Positions 5,960-7,496 of a DNA stretch of 7,496 bases are shown piece after piece. Under the pieces are notes generated by a model. The model was not told the origin of the DNA and did not search any database. It was given only the letters and a program-made list of their open reading frames with translations. Source of the stretch: JAHEFX01 sp964614585 (lineage in GTDB: Bacteria > Actinomycetota > Acidimicrobiia > Spongiisociales > JAENVV01); contig CAZTLW010000113.1 in NCBI GenBank assembly GCA_964614585.1, forward strand, positions 1 through 7,496, written 5' to 3'. Both the position numbers and the translations under genes were made by a program. The stretch's first letter is position 1. Every line of letters begins with the position of its first letter.

Positions 5960-5999
5960 GCCCCCGGCTTAGGGAATCAAGCCGGGCCGGGGGCTTTTT
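5960..5999 (+). terminator. Intrinsic transcription terminator
   Basis: A perfect 9-bp stem (GCCCCCGGC at 5960-5968 with GCCGGGGGC at 5986-5994) is followed directly by five T (5995-5999). The 17-base loop is long but contains bases that can form the competing hairpin listed separately. It lies 30 bases after the stop of the 107-aa gene and ends transcription from the left in + orientation. There is no A-run before the stem, so it is probably one-directional. Confidence 0.85.
5963..5986 (+). other. Alternative hairpin overlapping the terminator stem
   Basis: CCCGGCTT (5963-5970) pairs perfectly with AAGCCGGG (5979-5986) around an 8-base loop (AGGGAATC). It uses bases 5963-5968 of the left terminator arm and base 5986 of the right arm, so it excludes the full terminator stem. 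It forms first during transcription, as in attenuators, but no sensing element is visible. Confidence 0.55.
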
Positions 6000-6019
6000 C
6001 ATTACTGCCCCCCAACACC

Positions 6020-6388
6020 ATGAACACTATGAAACTATTCATCACCCTGTTCATGTTGTCGAAACTCGCCATCGCGGAGATACTTGGCATCCTCTCCTTA
6101 CTGATCGGCGCAGTGACGGCAATCATGCAACTAGACAGAAAGATCACGAAGTTGGGGGCGAAAGTCAACGAGTTGGAGCGTGACGTTACCAAGTCCCTGC
6201 GCGAAACGGAAGGACAGAACGACCTGCTCACCCTGCTGCGCGAAAACCTTGCCGAAATTCGGGCCGAGATGCGAAGCGAGTGGGAACACTACCGCGAAAG
6301 CCTGAAACGCCATGAGCGCGCCATCGAACGCCACAACGACAGCGTTCAGAAGCTGCTCGAAAAGTACGAGCTGAAAAAGCGCGAATAA
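6020..6388 (+). CDS. Membrane-anchored coiled-coil protein (122 aa)
   Basis: The frame is open from 5948, but that start would lie within the terminator region, so ATG 6020 (or Met 4 at 6029) is chosen. Residues 5-38 are hydrophobic, with a small polar break at S14-K15. They could be a signal peptide ending near AIA (residue 19) plus one membrane helix, or two short helices. Residues 39-120 are highly charged and helical with hydrophobic residues at heptad-like spacing (I42, L45, V49, L52, V56), which indicates a coiled coil. This N-anchor plus coiled-coil plan is seen in phage i-spanins (Rz type) and in DUF2730-like phage proteins. I see no sequence motif that decides between them. TAATG couples it to the phosphoesterase gene. 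No Shine-Dalgarno precedes it. Confidence 0.75.
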   Translation: MNTMKLFITLFMLSKLAIAEILGILSLLIGAVTAIMQLDRKITKLGAKVNELERDVTKSLRETEGQNDLLTLLRENLAEIRAEMRSEWEHYRESLKRHERAIERHNDSVQKLLEKYELKKRE

Positions 6389-7496
6389 TGAGCCGCATAT
6401 ACAGCGCCAAGTTTCGACACGACGCCGACAAGTGGGAGCGGCTAGTTACCTACTGCCGCGAGTTGGGCGTCGATGAAGCGGCAGAGCGAATCTTCCCCGG
6501 CGAACAGAACCGGAAGCGTTGGGACGAGCGGGGGGAGACAGCGACAGTGGAAGGCAAGGCGGAGAGGCCAATCACTTCCCTATCCGAAGCCCTCGCCTTC
6601 TTCGAGATCGACGCGAATACGTGGGAAGCGGACCGGTACGTATGCAACGCATGGGACGTAACGATGAAGGGCGACGGGCCGGACAGTATTAAGCGCACGA
6701 ATTACCAGGTCAAGGTGTGGCTGCGGCGCAAGACAGCCGATTGGGAGGCGTTTAAGGACGAACTAAGGCAATCTATTACGCCGACTAAGATCGTCGCTCA
6801 CAAGGCGCGAGGGCGGGCCGGGAAAGCGGTGGAGATACATATTACCGACCTGCACCTCGGAAAAGTCGGGTTCGACATCGAAACGCTGCGGCATAATTGG
6901 ACGATCGAGGAAGCGGCGGGCGTGTACCGGGCCGTCATCGCGGACGTACTGAATCGGATTCCTGCCGAGGAAATAGACCACTTCATCCTACCGACCGGGG
7001 GCGACCTGCTCAACATCAACAGCGCAAAGAATCAGACGGTACGCGGAACCCCCCAAATAACGACGCAATTTTTCCAAAACCTATTCCTGTTTACCCGGCG
7101 ATTGGTAGCCGAAGCGATCACGAACCTGGCGCAAGTGGCACCGGTCTATGTGTACATCGTTCCGGGCAACCACGACGGGGAGGCGGTGTTTACGTTGGGC
7201 GAGGCACTTTCGGCACAGTTCGAGGGGTGCGAGGCCGTCACGGTGGACAACACGCCGATCCTTCGAAAATACCACGTGTGGGGCCGGAACATCATCGGGT
7301 TCTCACATGGCGACAAGATCAGTGCGAAGGAGTGGCACAACGCGATGTCGAACGACCGGCCACGCGAGTTCGGGGAGGCGACGTATCGCTTTTTCCATGT
7401 CGGCCACCTGCATAAGAACATGAGGAAGCGACGCCTTGACCTGACGCTGAAGGACGAACATCATGGCGTAGAGGTGGAGATATGTCCGAGCCTGTC
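6388..7496 (+). CDS. Calcineurin-like metallophosphoesterase, 3' truncated
   Basis: The frame starts at ATG 6388 (overlapping the previous TAA) and is open to the window end: 369 whole codons and no stop. All metal-binding motifs of the calcineurin-like phosphoesterase superfamily are present in order: D154-x-H156 in ITDLHLG, GGD at 204-206, GNHD at 260-263, H307 in SHGDK, and GHLH at 339-342. These bind two metal ions for phosphoester hydrolysis; relatives include the SbcD/Mre11 nucleases and many phage homologues. The first ~145 residues form a separate region: helices resembling a helix-turn-helix (about 17-45), then a segment with YVCNAWDV and NYQVKVWLRRK, a style I recall from phage HTH-phosphoesterase fusions. 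A DNA-processing role in the cytoplasm is likely, but the substrate is not shown. Confidence 0.9.
   Translation, partial: MSRIYSAKFRHDADKWERLVTYCRELGVDEAAERIFPGEQNRKRWDERGETATVEGKAERPITSLSEALAFFEIDANTWEADRYVCNAWDVTMKGDGPDSIKRTNYQVKVWLRRKTADWEAFKDELRQSITPTKIVAHKARGRAGKAVEIHITDLHLGKVGFDIETLRHNWTIEEAAGVYRAVIADVLNRIPAEEIDHFILPTGGDLLNINSAKNQTVRGTPQITTQFFQNLFLFTRRLVAEAITNLAQVAPVYVYIVPGNHDGEAVFTLGEALSAQFEGCEAVTVDNTPILRKYHVWGRNIIGFSHGDKISAKEWHNAMSNDRPREFGEATYRFFHVGHLHKNMRKRRLDLTLKDEHHGVEVEICPSL

Noticed and set aside
5948..6019. Earlier start for the coiled-coil protein
   Set aside because: It would place the start codon within the palindrome and translate through the terminator hairpin; ATG 6020 precedes a proper hydrophobic N-terminus.
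6897..7415. 172-codon plus-strand frame inside the phosphoesterase gene
   Set aside because: Out of frame with the phosphoesterase, whose five ordered metal motifs prove the correct frame; its composition is Arg/Gly/Pro-rich shadow.

Overview
This window looks like part of a double-stranded DNA phage or prophage. All twelve genes I can support lie on the + strand, packed end to end, mostly with 1-4 base overlaps. A Bacteroidota host is the best guess. Almost no start codon has a Shine-Dalgarno sequence at normal spacing. One protein has a lipoprotein signal ending in LLATSC followed by K-N-D. The fibre gene carries a Gly-rich, DGNGI-type hinge that I associate with Bacteroidota phages. No integrase, capsid, portal or terminase gene is present, so lytic phage and prophage cannot be told apart.

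Layout. (1) 1-1283: the 3' part of a tail-fibre or receptor-binding-like gene. Its first ~430 bases are about 35% G+C and the rest is near 58%, with the switch at a Gly-rich hinge. (2) 1288-4134: a chain of seven overlapping small genes. They encode an exported 262-aa protein, a 57-aa one-helix membrane protein, a 110-aa soluble protein, a 103-aa Cys-containing protein with a hydrophobic start, a 42-aa membrane or exported peptide, a 190-aa lipoprotein with a dockerin-like calcium loop, and a 190-aa soluble protein. (3) 4138-5571: a complete subtilisin-family serine protease with an intact catalytic triad, no signal peptide, a Pro/Glu repeat linker and an unrecognised C-terminal domain. (4) 5606-5929: a 107-aa unknown protein between an AT-rich gap and a strong intrinsic terminator. 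(5) 6020-7496: a membrane-anchored coiled-coil protein that overlaps the start of a calcineurin-like metallophosphoesterase, which runs off the right edge.

Taken together, the window seems to cover the end of a virion/host-recognition module, then a run of envelope-directed accessory or lysis-type genes, then the protease, then the start of a DNA-metabolism module. The most unusual parts are the cytoplasmic-type subtilase with its private C-terminal domain, the translationally coupled string of tiny exported proteins before it (two below 60 codons and easily missed), and a terminator that can fold in two mutually exclusive ways. I cannot show that these form one functional system.
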